Below are positions 44,151 through 53,210 of a DNA stretch of 64,000 nucleotides, in pieces. This DNA is from Halonatronum saccharophilum DSM 13868 (lineage in GTDB: Bacteria; Bacillota; Halanaerobiia; Halobacteroidales; Halobacteroidaceae). A program made the translations under genes and the position numbers. The stretch is from the NCBI RefSeq assembly GCF_000517025.1, contig NZ_KI912095.1:498497-562496 (forward strand). The letters are read 5' to 3'. The stretch's first letter is position 1. Each line of letters begins with the position of its first letter. Under the pieces are notes generated by a model. That model had not been told where the DNA came from, did not search any database, and saw nothing but the letters and a program-made list of their open reading frames with translations.

Positions 44151-46160
44151 TTAAAGATTAGCTATTAGCCATTGGGCTTCTAATCTAATAGAGTTATCTT
44201 TACTATCTTTAAGTATAGTTAATAACTCTACTAATTCTTCGGTTTTTCCAAGAATTAATATCAAGGTATAGATCCCTTGATAGCGCAGAGATAGTTCTCT
44301 CTTTTTATCTAGTATAATCTCCCAAATAGTAGGTATTGCTACCTCTGCTAATTTACCATAGCTTCCAAGTAGCATTAAAAGTCCTTCTTGATAGCTTAAC
44401 CTCCCTATCCTTTCAAGTTCTAAAATTGCTTTTTTTATTATCTCTTCATCTCCAATAGAGTTTAAGATTTCTATTACCAGCTCTCTATTATAACTATTTC
44501 CTAATAATGCAAATAAATCGCCAACAAATTCTTCCCCTCTTTCTCTAGCCAATAGCGACTCTTTAATTAAACCACTTAACTTTCTATCTTTTAATAGTAC
44601 CTCTAATGGAGGATTATCTAACAGGGCCAACGCCCTTAACACCTCTTCTTTTAATTTAGGAGAAGACTTTAATAATTCCATCAATACAGTTTTGACCCTA
44701 TCATCACCTAACTTAGCTAATAAGTTAACTATAGCTGATCTCCTTCTTAGTGACCTAACCTTCTCTAACTGACTTAATAACTCTTCTAGCACCTTATCTT
44801 TCTTATAATTAGCCATAATCTTCTCTCTTGCTAAAGAGTCTACCTTTTTAGATCTACTTCCTAGATAAGAGATAAGAGTCTCAAAGGAGTTGGCCCTTCT
44901 TAGCTTATAAATTAGCAATCTCTCTCCAAGAAATAATATAATTGTCCAGGCAAAGATAACCCACTTTAGATCTAAAGTTAATCTACTATAAACCAAAGCT
45001 ATTATGATCATCCCTAGACCACTTTTAAGTACAAGTTCAGTATTCCACCTTGTCAATACTTTAACTAAAGCAAATCCTAGTATCAAGCTTAAATAGTCTC
45101 CAAGGCTCCATTCTAAAAGGCCGAGAAAATCAAGAATTTGTCTAATAACCCAAAACAGATAATCTTCTAACGCAAGTAAAGTAGGAAAAATAACTAAAAG
45201 AGATACAATTGCTATAAATACCCCTACTATAGAGTCTCTTTTAACCCAATAAAGGCTTGATAATATAAAGACAGCACCCAAGAGCCATAGTATTCCTAGA
45301 TCATCAACTAAATAATTTACTCCTACCTTAGCTAAAGCTTTTCTTTTATTAATAACTCCAGCCCCTAAAAACTCCTCTTCATACTTAGAATCCCTAATAG
45401 GATCGGCACTTTCTAAGATTATCTCCATCCCTTCTTTAGGAGATAAATCAGGGTCTTCCTCCAATATCCTTGCCAATAACCCTACAACTCTAGGAGCAGA
45501 AAATGAAGTACCTAAAGTCTGATACGTATTAGTACTGACCCCACTTGGCAGATATATTCTAGATATATAACTGACATCACCCCTAGCAGAAACATCTACA
45601 AATTCTCCATAATTAGAAGTTGGATCCTTTCCACTTCTTCTAGCATTTCCAACCCCTATCACCTCTTCTTTAAAAGCAACAGGATCTCTAGCATCCATAG
45701 AGTTATCATTCCCAGCAGAGCTTACAACAATCACTCCTTCTTCATACAAGTTACTAATTAAAGAGAAGTGTTTATCACTTCTACTAGAGAAACCTAAGCT
45801 TATATTGACTAAAATCCTCTCATCAGGATTATCTATACTATAATCTAATATCTCTTCTAAAGCATTTAAATAAATCTCTTCACTGATACTCCCATCTTCT
45901 CTTCTCAGATCGTAATTAACCACTTTTGAATCAGAAGATTCTTCATTAACAATCTTGCTTACAATACTACCATGACCAAGCTTACTATTAACAGGGATTA
46001 TTCCCTTCTCAATAAAGTTCTCATTAAAATCTATATCTATAACAAAGATTTTAACTCCACCACCTTTACCATAAAGAGGTAGAGTGACTATTAACATAAG
46101 AATAAACAATAATACTAAAAATAATTTTATCATCTCCAACCTTTTATAGAACAGCTCCAT
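44151..46160 (-). CDS. Subtilisin-family protease fused to membrane helices and HEAT-like repeats
   Basis: A 669-residue protein of unusual build. Signal or anchor helix (11-30); S8 domain with catalytic Asp42 (or Asp44) in VIDID, His63 in KLGHGSIV, Asn151 in SSAGND and Ser219 in GTSFSAP; four or five membrane segments (about 282-425); then a region (about 435-669) of alpha-helical repeats typical of HEAT units (VRSLRRRSAIVNLLAKLGDD, KEEVLRALALLDNPP, NRELVIEILNSIGDEE, NSIRLEAQWLIANL). The protease is short and lies outside; the HEAT region would be cytoplasmic or exported depending on helix number. Function unknown; membrane signalling or activation by protein contacts is a guess. Confidence 0.85.
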   Translation of the reverse strand: MELFYKRLEMIKLFLVLLFILMLIVTLPLYGKGGGVKIFVIDIDFNENFIEKGIIPVNSKLGHGSIVSKIVNEESSDSKVVNYDLRREDGSISEEIYLNALEEILDYSIDNPDERILVNISLGFSSRSDKHFSLISNLYEEGVIVVSSAGNDNSMDARDPVAFKEEVIGVGNARRSGKDPTSNYGEFVDVSARGDVSYISRIYLPSGVSTNTYQTLGTSFSAPRVVGLLARILEEDPDLSPKEGMEIILESADPIRDSKYEEEFLGAGVINKRKALAKVGVNYLVDDLGILWLLGAVFILSSLYWVKRDSIVGVFIAIVSLLVIFPTLLALEDYLFWVIRQILDFLGLLEWSLGDYLSLILGFALVKVLTRWNTELVLKSGLGMIIIALVYSRLTLDLKWVIFAWTIILFLGERLLIYKLRRANSFETLISYLGSRSKKVDSLAREKIMANYKKDKVLEELLSQLEKVRSLRRRSAIVNLLAKLGDDRVKTVLMELLKSSPKLKEEVLRALALLDNPPLEVLLKDRKLSGLIKESLLARERGEEFVGDLFALLGNSYNRELVIEILNSIGDEEIIKKAILELERIGRLSYQEGLLMLLGSYGKLAEVAIPTIWEIILDKKRELSLRYQGIYTLILILGKTEELVELLTILKDSKDNSIRLEAQWLIANL

Positions 46161-46399
46161 TATTCTGCCCTCCTCTAGTCAAAACTTATCTATAGCCTAG
46201 CTTCTTTAAAGACTTTCAAATCCCTCTATTCAATTCAATAAGATGTTATAAAGAAATCGTTTATAACATAAATATATCTTATACATAATATAAGCCCTAT
46301 ATATTATTTTTCATAGGATTATCTATTCAAATTAAATTTCAAAGTGCCACTTAAGAATTTAAGAGTTTAATTTAAAATGTCTATTTAGGAGGTGATCTT

Positions 46400-47281
46400 C
46401 TGTTCTTTAGCAAGAGAGTTCTATCACAGCTTTCTATTTTAATAGGCTTAACTTTAGGAATAATAATTAATATATCTACTTCTAGAACTGAAAGCTTAGA
46501 ATATATTTATTATGACCAAAATCTCATTTATAAGAACCTTGCTTGGGAAAAAGATAATAACTTTAGAGAGATCACCTTAGAGAATAAGATAACATGGAAG
46601 TTAATGACTTATAAGGTGAGCTTTCCAAACTCACCATTAGATGAGAGCCATAATGTTGATATATTGACAAATGAGATAACTGGTCTAGTTATAGAAGCTG
46701 GTGAGACCTTCTCTATTAATAAAGTCGCTGGCCCTTATAGCTCTGATAGAGGCTATAGAAGGGGCGAATCTTATCACGGTAGTAAAGTTATTAAAACATA
46801 TGGAGGAGGAGTATGTAAGGTAGCTTCAGCCTTATATAACTTAGCTATACTTTCAAACCTAGAGGTGGTAGAACGACATAGCCACGGAATGCCTATCCCT
46901 TATGTACCTCCAGGCAGAGACTCAGCCTTAGCCTATGACTATAAGGATTTGAAATTTAAGAATACTACAGATGGGCCAATACTGATCTGGGGAGAGGTAA
47001 TTGGTGATGATCTCTACCTTGCCCTCTATGGTACACAGCCACCACCTTCAGTTACTTGGAAGCAGAAGATAATAGAAACTGAAGGTTTTCCAACAATTAA
47101 AAAAAAGACCAAGAGGTTAAAAGAGGGTGAAGAGAAGGTGGTTATCCAAGGAACTAAGGGTATCACCATTAAATCTTGGTTACTAATCGAATATTCTAAT
47201 GGGAGAAAGGAAAGAAAAAATTTGGGAGTTGATTCTTATAACCCACGACCTAGAGTTGTTTTAGTTGGGGAAGGAGAGTAG
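46400..47281 (+). CDS. VanW family protein, apparent CTG start
   Basis: The VanW core is clear: VIEAGETFSINKVAGPYSSD, then YHGSKVIKTYGGGVCKVASA, LYNLAILSNLEVVERHSHGM and the late DGPILIWGEV. VanW proteins occur in spore formers and some resistance loci; function is unknown. The only ATG in frame (46604) is inside the conserved protein. The frame stays open upstream through a membrane helix (SQLSILIGLTLGIIINI) to a CTG at 46400, seven bases after AGGAGG, giving 293 residues. No ATG, GTG or TTG occurs in that part. Divergent from the subtilase gene. Confidence 0.82.
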   Translation: MFFSKRVLSQLSILIGLTLGIIINISTSRTESLEYIYYDQNLIYKNLAWEKDNNFREITLENKITWKLMTYKVSFPNSPLDESHNVDILTNEITGLVIEAGETFSINKVAGPYSSDRGYRRGESYHGSKVIKTYGGGVCKVASALYNLAILSNLEVVERHSHGMPIPYVPPGRDSALAYDYKDLKFKNTTDGPILIWGEVIGDDLYLALYGTQPPPSVTWKQKIIETEGFPTIKKKTKRLKEGEEKVVIQGTKGITIKSWLLIEYSNGRKERKNLGVDSYNPRPRVVLVGEGE

Positions 47282-47302
47282 ATAGCAGATAATAGAGGAT
47301 AG

Positions 47303-47338
47303 AGGAATCGAAAGTCAGCAAGCTGACTTTCGATTCCT
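47303..47338 (+). terminator. Hairpin after the VanW gene
   Basis: Perfect 17-bp arms AGGAATCGAAAGTCAGC and their inverse, with a two-base loop, 22 bp after the stop. The tail is not clearly T-rich, so it may be a stability hairpin. Confidence 0.6.
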
Positions 47339-47447
47339 GATTCCAGACTACTGCTTTTAGTCAGATTTTAGTCAAAGGTTTAGTCGTGCCCTTGTCAGAG
47401 TTAATGATTTTGAATTTAAGTCTTTAACTCAAAGCACATAGCTTTAA

Positions 47448-47666
47448 TTAACCTTTAATAACTTCTCCTTCTTCTAGACCCTTTATCAATTCCTTAGCAT
47501 AGCTCTGCTGTTCTTTGTATATCCGATTAGCTTCTGGGAGATAACATCTACCTTTACCTAAAATATTCTCCTTAAAATACTCAATAGTCTCTTCAAGGGT
47601 CTGCTCACGTACCGATCCAGTTATCAGAGATTTAACGATTAAGAAGACCTTGCCCCCTTCTACCAT
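47448..47666 (-). CDS. Hypothetical 72-residue protein
   Basis: An acidic, helical-looking protein with no recognised domain and one Cys. Codon use and amino acid content look like a real gene, and it follows the radical SAM gene by 38 bp, with a cap-type hairpin between. There is no RBS before the ATG. It could be a small partner of the radical SAM protein or a spurious frame. Confidence 0.4.
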   Translation of the reverse strand: MVEGGKVFLIVKSLITGSVREQTLEETIEYFKENILGKGRCYLPEANRIYKEQQSYAKELIKGLEEGEVIKG

Positions 47667-47693
47667 ATGGGCATCAGTAACTAGAGGCTAGTA

Positions 47694-47717
47694 GCTAATA
47701 AAACTAAGCTTTATTAC
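47694..47717. repeat. Mini-hairpin of the recurrent cap family
   Basis: GCTAATAAAACTAAG and CTTTATTAC overlap the end of the radical SAM gene. Related palindromes are at 924, 10664, 12896 and 37128. The last codons of the gene lie in the repeat. Confidence 0.5.
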
Positions 47718-48894
47718 TCAAACTTACATAATCAAAGACCTTCTCCTCCAAGATTATCTCTTTGATGAACTCATTCACCTTCTTATTGCCGATTAGATCT
47801 AAGAATCCTCCACTATGGAGTAAAAATAAAAGCTCCTGTTCAAGATCGGTATAGTTTAGGCTCCTTCTTCTATTGAACTTGCTCCTCTCACCTTCTAGCC
47901 AGTTAACATATCTCTTCACAACAACCTCCAAAGGCTTTACATCCACTCCCTTTCTATAATAAAGCTCTTTCATATGTACCAAGAGTAGATATACCTCATC
48001 ATACAAGGGGAGTTTCCCTTTATAAAGGGAATGAGGAAATAGATAAGAAATTGAGTATTGGTCCAAAAGATGATAGATCTTTTTATAAAGCTTATTTCTA
48101 TAAGAGGATCTCATAATCCCCGAAGGTCTATTCTCACCATACAAATAATTTAATTTAGAATATAATGCTGGGTAGTTGGCCCTTATCCCCTCCATAAATA
48201 GCTCCTTTTGCTTGCCAGGCCTTAAAGTCAAATCACCAGGTGAGACAAAGTCTACTCCAATCTCCTCAAGCTTAGAAAAAAACTCATCCATACTCTCCTT
48301 AGAATCAGATATATAAGGGATAAAGGGCATTGCAAGAACGCCTACCCCTATCCCCCTCTCTTTAAACTTCTTTATTACAGTAAGCCTTTCCTCTACTGAG
48401 TTGGCCCTTGGCTCAAAGAAACTGGCCAAGGATTCGTCTAAGAAGGTCAATGAGACCATAACTGTAACCCCAGATTTTTTATTTATCCGCTCCAATATAT
48501 CTATATCCCGTAGGATTAGAGAGGACTTGGTCATAATAGAGATAGGTAGGTTATACTTTTCTATAACCTGAAGAGTCCTCTCTACAATTCTCTCTTCTTC
48601 TTCTAAAGGATGGTAAGGGTCACTGACTCCTGAGCTAATAGAGATGATTCCCTTCTCTCTAATAGAGCTTAGCTCTTCTTCTACTAATTGTGGTATATTC
48701 TTTCTAACAACAATATCTTTCTCAAAATCTCCTTCTACATAGTACTTCTCCGCCCTCCCATCACAGTACCTACACCCATGCTGACAGCCCCGATAAGGAG
48801 AGAACCTATATCTACTAGGGAAAAGATCACCTACAAGTCCCCTATTCTTGGAGATGCTCTTTAAGTCTATGTAATGCTTTCTTACTTTCTTCAT
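47704..48894 (-). CDS. Radical SAM protein, SPL/Rv2578c-like
   Basis: A 396-residue radical SAM protein. The cluster motif is CQHGCRYC (Cys 37, 41 and 44), in RFSPYRGCQHGCRYCDGRAE, the wording of the spore-photoproduct-lyase-like family. SSGVSDPYHPLEEEER, ISIMTKSSLILRDIDIL and SLTFLDESLASFFEPRA follow. True photoproduct lyases are shorter and different at the C terminus, so the substrate is unknown. RBS AAGGGAGGG. Confidence 0.87.
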   Translation of the reverse strand: MKKVRKHYIDLKSISKNRGLVGDLFPSRYRFSPYRGCQHGCRYCDGRAEKYYVEGDFEKDIVVRKNIPQLVEEELSSIREKGIISISSGVSDPYHPLEEEERIVERTLQVIEKYNLPISIMTKSSLILRDIDILERINKKSGVTVMVSLTFLDESLASFFEPRANSVEERLTVIKKFKERGIGVGVLAMPFIPYISDSKESMDEFFSKLEEIGVDFVSPGDLTLRPGKQKELFMEGIRANYPALYSKLNYLYGENRPSGIMRSSYRNKLYKKIYHLLDQYSISYLFPHSLYKGKLPLYDEVYLLLVHMKELYYRKGVDVKPLEVVVKRYVNWLEGERSKFNRRRSLNYTDLEQELLFLLHSGGFLDLIGNKKVNEFIKEIILEEKVFDYVSLSNKA

Positions 48895-48994
48895 ATCGTT
48901 GGCCCTCCCTTATCCTTTGCTAGTTATATTGTACTATATTACGATTTATTTACAAGGGAATATAGTATTATAGTTATTGGAATTAACATCATGT

Positions 48995-49375
48995 AGTAAT
49001 AAAGTGCAACTTTTAAAAACCAAAAAGAAAAGTTCAAGAGCTTTTTGAAACCATACCCTGAGGGAGCACCTTTTGAATTGGGATCGCACGAGATGTTTTT
49101 GGTTTTTAAAACATCGAGAGGTACCTTTTAAATTGGGATCGTATGAATGGTTTATGGCTTTTATAAACCATGAAAAATACTCTTGGGGTGCTAATTAACA
49201 CTAATATAGGTCAAAAAATATTTTGTTCATTATTAAAATTTATGATTTTGATGAAGGTTAACTAATTTTTATTATGATTTCAGTATTTTAATTTTAAAGA
49301 TTTATTAATATTAAGTTGTTTAAATCTTTTATTCGTGACTATTCGTGTCCATTAGTGGTGAAAAAATCTTTTGGC
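48995..49375. repeat. Intergenic repeat block sharing modules with the tRNA-Glu array
   Basis: The 594-bp gap between the radical SAM gene and the CmpB-like gene has no gene. It holds two adjacent units with TTTTGAATTGGGATCG or TTTTAAATTGGGATCG, each leading to a hairpin (ATGTTTTTGG/AAAACAT; ATGGTTTATGG/AAACCAT), the first followed by CGAGAGGTACC. It then has TTGGGGTGCTAATTAACAC and, in inverted sense, ATTCGTGTCCATTAGTGG. The first hairpin closely matches the one in the tRNA-Glu array (21402-21440, opposite strand). Confidence 0.65.
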
Positions 49376-49488
49376 TTTAATTATGAAAGGGTAACTATAT
49401 TACTATAAATCACTATTCCTATAACAGCTCAAATAACACCTCAAAATTTTTTATTATAATCTCACCAAAAATAGCTAATAATAACAGT

Positions 49489-49899
49489 ATGACTATTAGA
49501 TTTATTATCTATGGAATGTTGGGATGGTGTTTGGAGATCTTTTGGACTGGGTTTAACTCTCTTTTAGCAGGAAGTCCCGACCTTAGAGGTTGGACTTATC
49601 TCTGGATGTTTCCTATCTATGGTTTGGCAATCTTACTAGAGCCTATCTACCTAAGGATAAGAGGTTATAATTTTTTATTAAGAGGAGGGATCTATACTTT
49701 ATTAATCTTTAGTATCGAGTATCTTACTGGATGGCTACTCCTAAATACAATAGGAATCTGCCCCTGGGATTACACAGGTAAAGCATATTCAGTTCACGGA
49801 CTGATAAGATTAGATTATGCACCACTTTGGTTTCTAGTAGGTTTATTATTCGAAAGAGTCTATGAAACCCTGATTAAACTAAATATTGGATTAAGCTAG
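49489..49899 (+). CDS. CmpB-type putative ABC transporter membrane protein
   Basis: A 136-residue membrane protein with four helices, starting RFIIYGMLGWCLEIFWTGF, then GWTYLWMFPIYGLAILLEP and LNTIGICPWDYTG, as in the ABC_trans_CmpB family. The family's transport role is unproven. There is no RBS before the ATG, so the exact start is uncertain. A terminator hairpin follows. Confidence 0.75.
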   Translation: MTIRFIIYGMLGWCLEIFWTGFNSLLAGSPDLRGWTYLWMFPIYGLAILLEPIYLRIRGYNFLLRGGIYTLLIFSIEYLTGWLLLNTIGICPWDYTGKAYSVHGLIRLDYAPLWFLVGLLFERVYETLIKLNIGLS

Positions 49900-49928
49900 A
49901 TTATACAATAATCTCGGTAACATTAAAA

Positions 49929-49958
49929 GAAACTAAGACCTTTAAAGGGCTTAGTTTC
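49929..49958. terminator. Terminator between the CmpB-like gene and the small PGLK gene
   Basis: GAAACTAAG and CTTAGTTTC, with an inner CC/GG pair around TTTAAA, followed on the plus strand by TAAATTTTT. Serves convergent genes. Confidence 0.75.
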
Positions 49959-49984
49959 TAAATTTTTAACTAAACTATTCTATG

Positions 49985-50122
49985 TTATAAAATCGATAAA
50001 ACTAATAATACCACTAAGGCTAAAGGTAAAATTCCAGCTAAGCCTATTCCTAACCCTGGCTTAAGGCCTGGTTTTAATCCCGGCTTAAGACCTGGATTTC
50101 TTTGGGCATAAGTCTCTTCCAT
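49985..50122 (-). CDS. Small membrane protein with PGLK repeats
   Basis: A 45-residue protein. After METYAQ-like start (MEETYAQRN) it has four copies of PGLK/PGLG in a row (PGLKPGLKPGLKPGLG), followed by one hydrophobic helix (LAGILPLALVVLLVLSIL). RBS AAGGGGTGG precedes. It lies next to a germination permease on the same strand, so it might be a spore or coat-associated small protein; this is inference. No family recognised. Confidence 0.6.
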   Translation of the reverse strand: MEETYAQRNPGLKPGLKPGLKPGLGIGLAGILPLALVVLLVLSIL

Positions 50123-50211
50123 CTCTATCACCACCCCTTCTTTCCCTCTAATCTATGTCAATATAATCAATACTGTTACTCTTTATTTAAAAATTTACTT
50201 TAGTATTCTCT

Positions 50212-51315
50212 TTAAGACTTATAAGAACTTTTAACCCAAGCAATCATCAATAGTAAGGTCGGTATAATCATCTGAAAAGATACATGAACATACTTTATAA
50301 TCTCTGTAATATCCTGTGGCAAATGCATTATCCAATGATGAAAAAGGCCCCCAAAAAAAGGTACATATATAAGAATAGCTAATAAAATAGTAAGCGGAAA
50401 TATTATTCCCACTTTATTATTTATTTTAAATCCACATTCTAATAAGCTAATAGCCCCATATAAAAAAAGAACAACCTTAAAGAAGCCACTTGTCAACAAA
50501 AATGTTACAACTATAATGTCTACATTATTAATTACCCCAATATCTATTACATCACTAACCTTCATATTAGCATAGGTCAATATATTAGATAACCTTACTC
50601 CTAAAGTAGCCACCATTATAAACAAGGATAAACTAATTATTATCCCCCCTAAAGTCATCCCTGCTATAGATAGTTTGAAAATCGCCCTCTTATCATTAAC
50701 ATATCTCCAAATAGTTAAAAACATTACCATATCAGCAAAGGGAAATATCATCAAATCAGGGATAGCTGCATCAAGGACAGGTCCTAAACCTCTACCCAAT
50801 ATCGGTTGTATATTGGTTATATTTACAACTCCAGAAGCAAATACCATAGTATATATAATTATTATAAATAATACAAAAGATATTGCGCTAAAAATAGCAA
50901 CCCTAGATATAACCTCAATACCTGAAAATATAATGTAAAGTACATTAATCATCGCCAATATATAAATCATAATCACTGGCGTTCTTGGTATGAGAAAAAG
51001 TTGAACAAATTCAATATGTAAACTAATATTCAGTAGAGTGATATAAAGAAAATATAGACAATAAAGACAGATTAGAGGAATTCCAACTACCTTGCCTAGT
51101 AGTTTAATGATTATATCCGCTAGATTATCCTGTGGAAAACAGCTCTGTAACTTAATATATATCCATAACAGGCCATAACTTACAACCATAGCAACTAACA
51201 TTGCAATCCAAGCATCCTGCTCTGCTACATCTACACCTAAAGCATAAAGTCCAACATTACCTATAGTAAATATAAAGACTAAACAGAATAGCTCTATATT
51301 TCCTATTTTTTTCAT
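50212..51315 (-). CDS. GerAB-type spore germination permease
   Basis: A 367-residue membrane protein with about ten helices of the amino-acid permease fold, matching the spore germination GerAB/GerKB family (SYGLLWIYIKLQSCFP, EFVQLFLIPRTPVIMIYILAM and PILGRGLGPVLDAAIPDLMIFPFADMVMFL). Such proteins bind germinants in the spore inner membrane, together with GerAA and GerAC. Neither partner is encoded here. I start it at the ATG at 51315 (RBS AAGGTG); a GTG three codons earlier is possible. Confidence 0.87.
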   Translation of the reverse strand: MKKIGNIELFCLVFIFTIGNVGLYALGVDVAEQDAWIAMLVAMVVSYGLLWIYIKLQSCFPQDNLADIIIKLLGKVVGIPLICLYCLYFLYITLLNISLHIEFVQLFLIPRTPVIMIYILAMINVLYIIFSGIEVISRVAIFSAISFVLFIIIIYTMVFASGVVNITNIQPILGRGLGPVLDAAIPDLMIFPFADMVMFLTIWRYVNDKRAIFKLSIAGMTLGGIIISLSLFIMVATLGVRLSNILTYANMKVSDVIDIGVINNVDIIVVTFLLTSGFFKVVLFLYGAISLLECGFKINNKVGIIFPLTILLAILIYVPFFGGLFHHWIMHLPQDITEIIKYVHVSFQMIIPTLLLMIAWVKSSYKS

Positions 51316-51402
51316 TTTTACCACACCTTCTGTTAGGCTTATTTATTTTATTTTGTCCTATAACTATTTTTCTATTAGAAAAAGTATAGTCTATATACAA
51401 AT

Positions 51403-51454
51403 AAAAGGTACTAAAAAAGAGAAGAGTCTAACCTTCTCTTTTTTAGTACCTTTT
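51403..51454 (-). terminator. Terminator after the bacteriohemerythrin gene
   Basis: Perfect 22-bp arms (beginning AAAAGGTACTAAAAAAGAG) around an 8-base loop, with T-run within the stem. It overlaps the stop codon of the hemerythrin gene. Confidence 0.8.
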
Positions 51455-51866
51455 ATTGTTGGTCTTTAATATATTGAGCTAGCTTATTATCCTCACTTCC
51501 TATATGTCTGATTAACCACTTTAGTACAAATGCATTTAGTTTAGATAAGTTAGTTAAAGTATTTTCACCTTCTTTGAAATCAACATTGAATTCTTCAATT
51601 TTTTGAATAAATTTATTATGTGAATTTTTATGATTCCTGTATTCAGGATAATCATATTTTAGTTGTAGTTGTTCTTCATCGCTAAAGTGGGTAATTATAT
51701 ATTCATTTAAAAAATCAATCACCCTTTCAGCCTCTTCAACCCCTTCTTTTATCCCGAAATTTTTGTTGATTTGTATCAGACTGTTGGCCCGATCAAATAT
51801 CTCTTGGTGCTGCTTGTCAATCTCCTCAATTCCTGTCTCATAACTCTTTCTCCATATAATTGGCAC
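51453..51866 (-). CDS. Bacteriohemerythrin
   Basis: A 137-residue diiron oxygen-binding four-helix protein. The motif set is complete: DKQHQEIF, HFSDEEQLQL, YRNHKNSHNKF and HIGSEDNKLAQYI, giving the five His plus acidic ligands. The start is GTG at 51866 (VPIIWRKSYETGIEEID, as in relatives), eight bases after GGGAGG; the longer frame from 51905 contains that RBS. In anaerobes it scavenges or senses oxygen. Confidence 0.92.
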   Translation of the reverse strand: MPIIWRKSYETGIEEIDKQHQEIFDRANSLIQINKNFGIKEGVEEAERVIDFLNEYIITHFSDEEQLQLKYDYPEYRNHKNSHNKFIQKIEEFNVDFKEGENTLTNLSKLNAFVLKWLIRHIGSEDNKLAQYIKDQQ

Positions 51867-52102
51867 TAATTCCACCTCCCTTTTATTTAATTCTACTACC
51901 TTCATATAATTCCTTTACTTTTAATAATATAACTATAATAATCACTTGCTATATTTATGCTTTTCTTGACTAGACAATAAAGAATTATTACCCTTTAAAC
52001 TTAGATCATATATTAATTCGCAATTGGAACCCTTTGATTTTAATCCCTATTTTCCCACAAAAAATAAAAAAAGAGCGATATATAATCCCTCTAAATAAAA
52101 GT

Positions 52103-52178
52103 TGGCACGGGAAGCAGGACTTGAACCCGCAACACCTGGATTTGGAGTCCAGTGCTCTACCAATTGAGCTATTCCCGT
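52103..52178 (-). tRNA. tRNA-Trp (anticodon CCA)
   Basis: A 76-nt cloverleaf with acceptor ACGGGAA/TTCCCGT, anticodon loop CTCCAAA, discriminator G and encoded CCA. It follows tmRNA directly. Confidence 0.95.
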
Positions 52179-52192
52179 ACAGTATAAAATTT

Positions 52193-52552
<360 letters not shown>

Positions 52553-52639
52553 AAAGTTTTTAGAGATTCTTTGATCAATCTTAAATAATAGTTAAAAATG
52601 CTAAGATTAAAAGCAATCAGAGATCCCTCTTACAAGATA

Positions 52640-53104
52640 TTAATATCTGCCTAAGTTATTATCCTTAAAGGCACGTTCAATATCACGTTTAGCACTTTTA
52701 CGTTTCAAATCCTCTCGCTTATCATACAGGTTCTTACCCTTAGCTAGGGCCAACTCCACTTTAATAAGCTGACGCTTAAAGTAGAACTTCAAAGGAATAA
52801 GGGTATATCCCTTCTCCTTAGTCTTTCCTATCAACTTCCTAATCTCCCTCTTATTTAAGAGTAACTTTCTAACCCTTTCTGGGTCATGGTTAAATCTATT
52901 ACCCTGTTTATAAGGAGATATATGAAGGTTATAAAGAAAGACCTCCCCATCCTCTATTATAGCAAAGGAGTCCTTAACATTAATCCTACCAGCTCGAATC
53001 GACTTTACTTCAGTACCTTGAAGTACAATTCCAGCTTCATAGGTCTCTTCAATATTATACTCATGACGAGCTTTTCTGTTTCTAGCAATAACTCTATTAC
53101 TCAT
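52640..53104 (-). CDS. smpB: SsrA-binding protein
   Basis: A 154-residue partner of tmRNA in rescuing stalled ribosomes. [38 protein letters not shown] and [15 protein letters not shown] are conserved. The start is the ATG at 53104 after AAGAGGTG; a GTG three codons earlier is weaker. Confidence 0.97.
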   Translation of the reverse strand: MSNRVIARNRKARHEYNIEETYEAGIVLQGTEVKSIRAGRINVKDSFAIIEDGEVFLYNLHISPYKQGNRFNHDPERVRKLLLNKREIRKLIGKTKEKGYTLIPLKFYFKRQLIKVELALAKGKNLYDKREDLKRKSAKRDIERAFKDNNLGRY

Positions 53105-53210
53105 TTTTTTCACCTCTTAAAAGAACGTGCACATATTATTATAACAGCTTAAAGTAAAATGTCAAGAACTCCATTACAAAAAACTAGATTTTCCCTAGAA
53201 AAATCAGGAA

